DNA of 43,938 bases. Origin: Mesorhizobium waimense (GTDB lineage: Bacteria > Pseudomonadota > Alphaproteobacteria > Rhizobiales > Rhizobiaceae). Positions 43,819 through 43,938 of the stretch are shown in pieces (the stretch's first letter is position 1; each line of letters opens with the position of its first letter). The position numbers and the translations under genes were made by a program. The notes beneath the pieces are model-generated. The model was not told where the DNA came from. It made no database searches and was given only the letters and a program-made list of their open reading frames with translations. The DNA lies in NCBI RefSeq assembly GCF_003601975.1, contig NZ_QZWZ01000047.1:1-43938 (forward strand). The letters are read 5' to 3'.

Positions 43819-43938
43819 TCAGGGATGAGCGTTTCTGCGGATGAGATTGCCGCCCATAGCGACAAGGATCATGGCGTGAGAGACGTCGATGCGCTTCTCG
43901 TAGTCGCGCACGAGGCGGCGCCATCTTGTCATCCAGCC
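43819..43938 (-). pseudogene. IS5-family transposase, C-terminal end (runs off the window)
   Basis: The minus strand reads WMTRWRRLVRDYEKRIDVSH then AMILVAMGGNLIRRNAHP and a stop at 43819, the conserved C-terminus of IS5-type transposases. The remainder lies beyond the window, so completeness cannot be judged. Confidence 0.7.

Noticed and set aside
1..43938. CRISPR arrays, rRNA genes, complete tRNA genes and nod boxes
   Set aside because: Looked for regularly spaced repeats, conserved rRNA and tRNA blocks and nod-box cores by eye; none were found beyond the single tRNA 3'-end-like fragment.

Overview
The window reads as a piece of a rhizobial symbiosis island, most likely from Mesorhizobium or a close relative. 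The evidence is a complete minus-strand nitrogenase block (nifH, nifD, nifK, nifE, nifN, nifX, a DUF269 gene, then fdxB), sigma-54/NifA-type promoters, an ACC deaminase remnant beside nif, DUF6074- and SyrA-like small proteins, and very many insertion sequences and decayed genes. The genus is inferred from gene content, not from a marker gene.

Layout. Positions 1-5350 are transposon debris: a frameshifted IS256-type gene, an IS701-type gene that has lost its 5' part, an IS630 gene split by an intact IS110-family element, and an ISNCY fragment. Positions 5480-6250 hold a broken acdS. Positions 6495-18830 are the nif block, all on the minus strand. It starts at a NifA activator site and -24/-12 promoter before nifH, and ends with an OmpR-type regulator, a universal stress protein, a phasin, a DUF683 protein, ferredoxin III and a SyrA-like membrane protein. 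Positions 19520-24530 are a mobile or defence segment on the plus strand: a tRNA 3'-end-like fragment, a truncated integrase, a complete SIR2-HerA pair and two small paralogous helical proteins. Positions 24797-29213 carry a UbiM-like flavin hydroxylase, a DsbA-like protein, a dctA remnant that still has its sigma-54 promoter, and a creatinase-like M24 protein. Positions 29843-31336 encode a NodT-type outer-membrane efflux lipoprotein. Positions 32454-34274 are a queC-queD-queE operon behind a preQ1-I riboswitch. Positions 35080-36300 are mostly debris (a DUF6074 gene and an fhuD remnant). Positions 36247-37960 are an intact IS66-type element with perfect 24-bp ends, directly upstream of a two-gene restriction-modification-like locus (PD-(D/E)XK nuclease plus N6 methylase, 38024-40954). 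The methylase frame is broken twice, both times at homopolymer runs. The right end has an IS1595 fragment, a phytanoyl-CoA-dioxygenase-like gene behind a near-perfect -24/-12 promoter, and the 3' end of an IS5-type transposase.

How it works together. The nif genes encode dinitrogenase reductase, dinitrogenase, the FeMo-cofactor scaffold and carriers, and a nif-specific ferredoxin. The stress protein and phasin embedded beside them fit bacteroid physiology. NifA/RpoN control is seen at nifH and is likely at the dioxygenase gene. Two separate defence-type loci (SIR2-HerA and the nuclease-methylase pair) sit in the accessory parts. Queuosine-precursor synthesis appears to be regulated by its own riboswitch.
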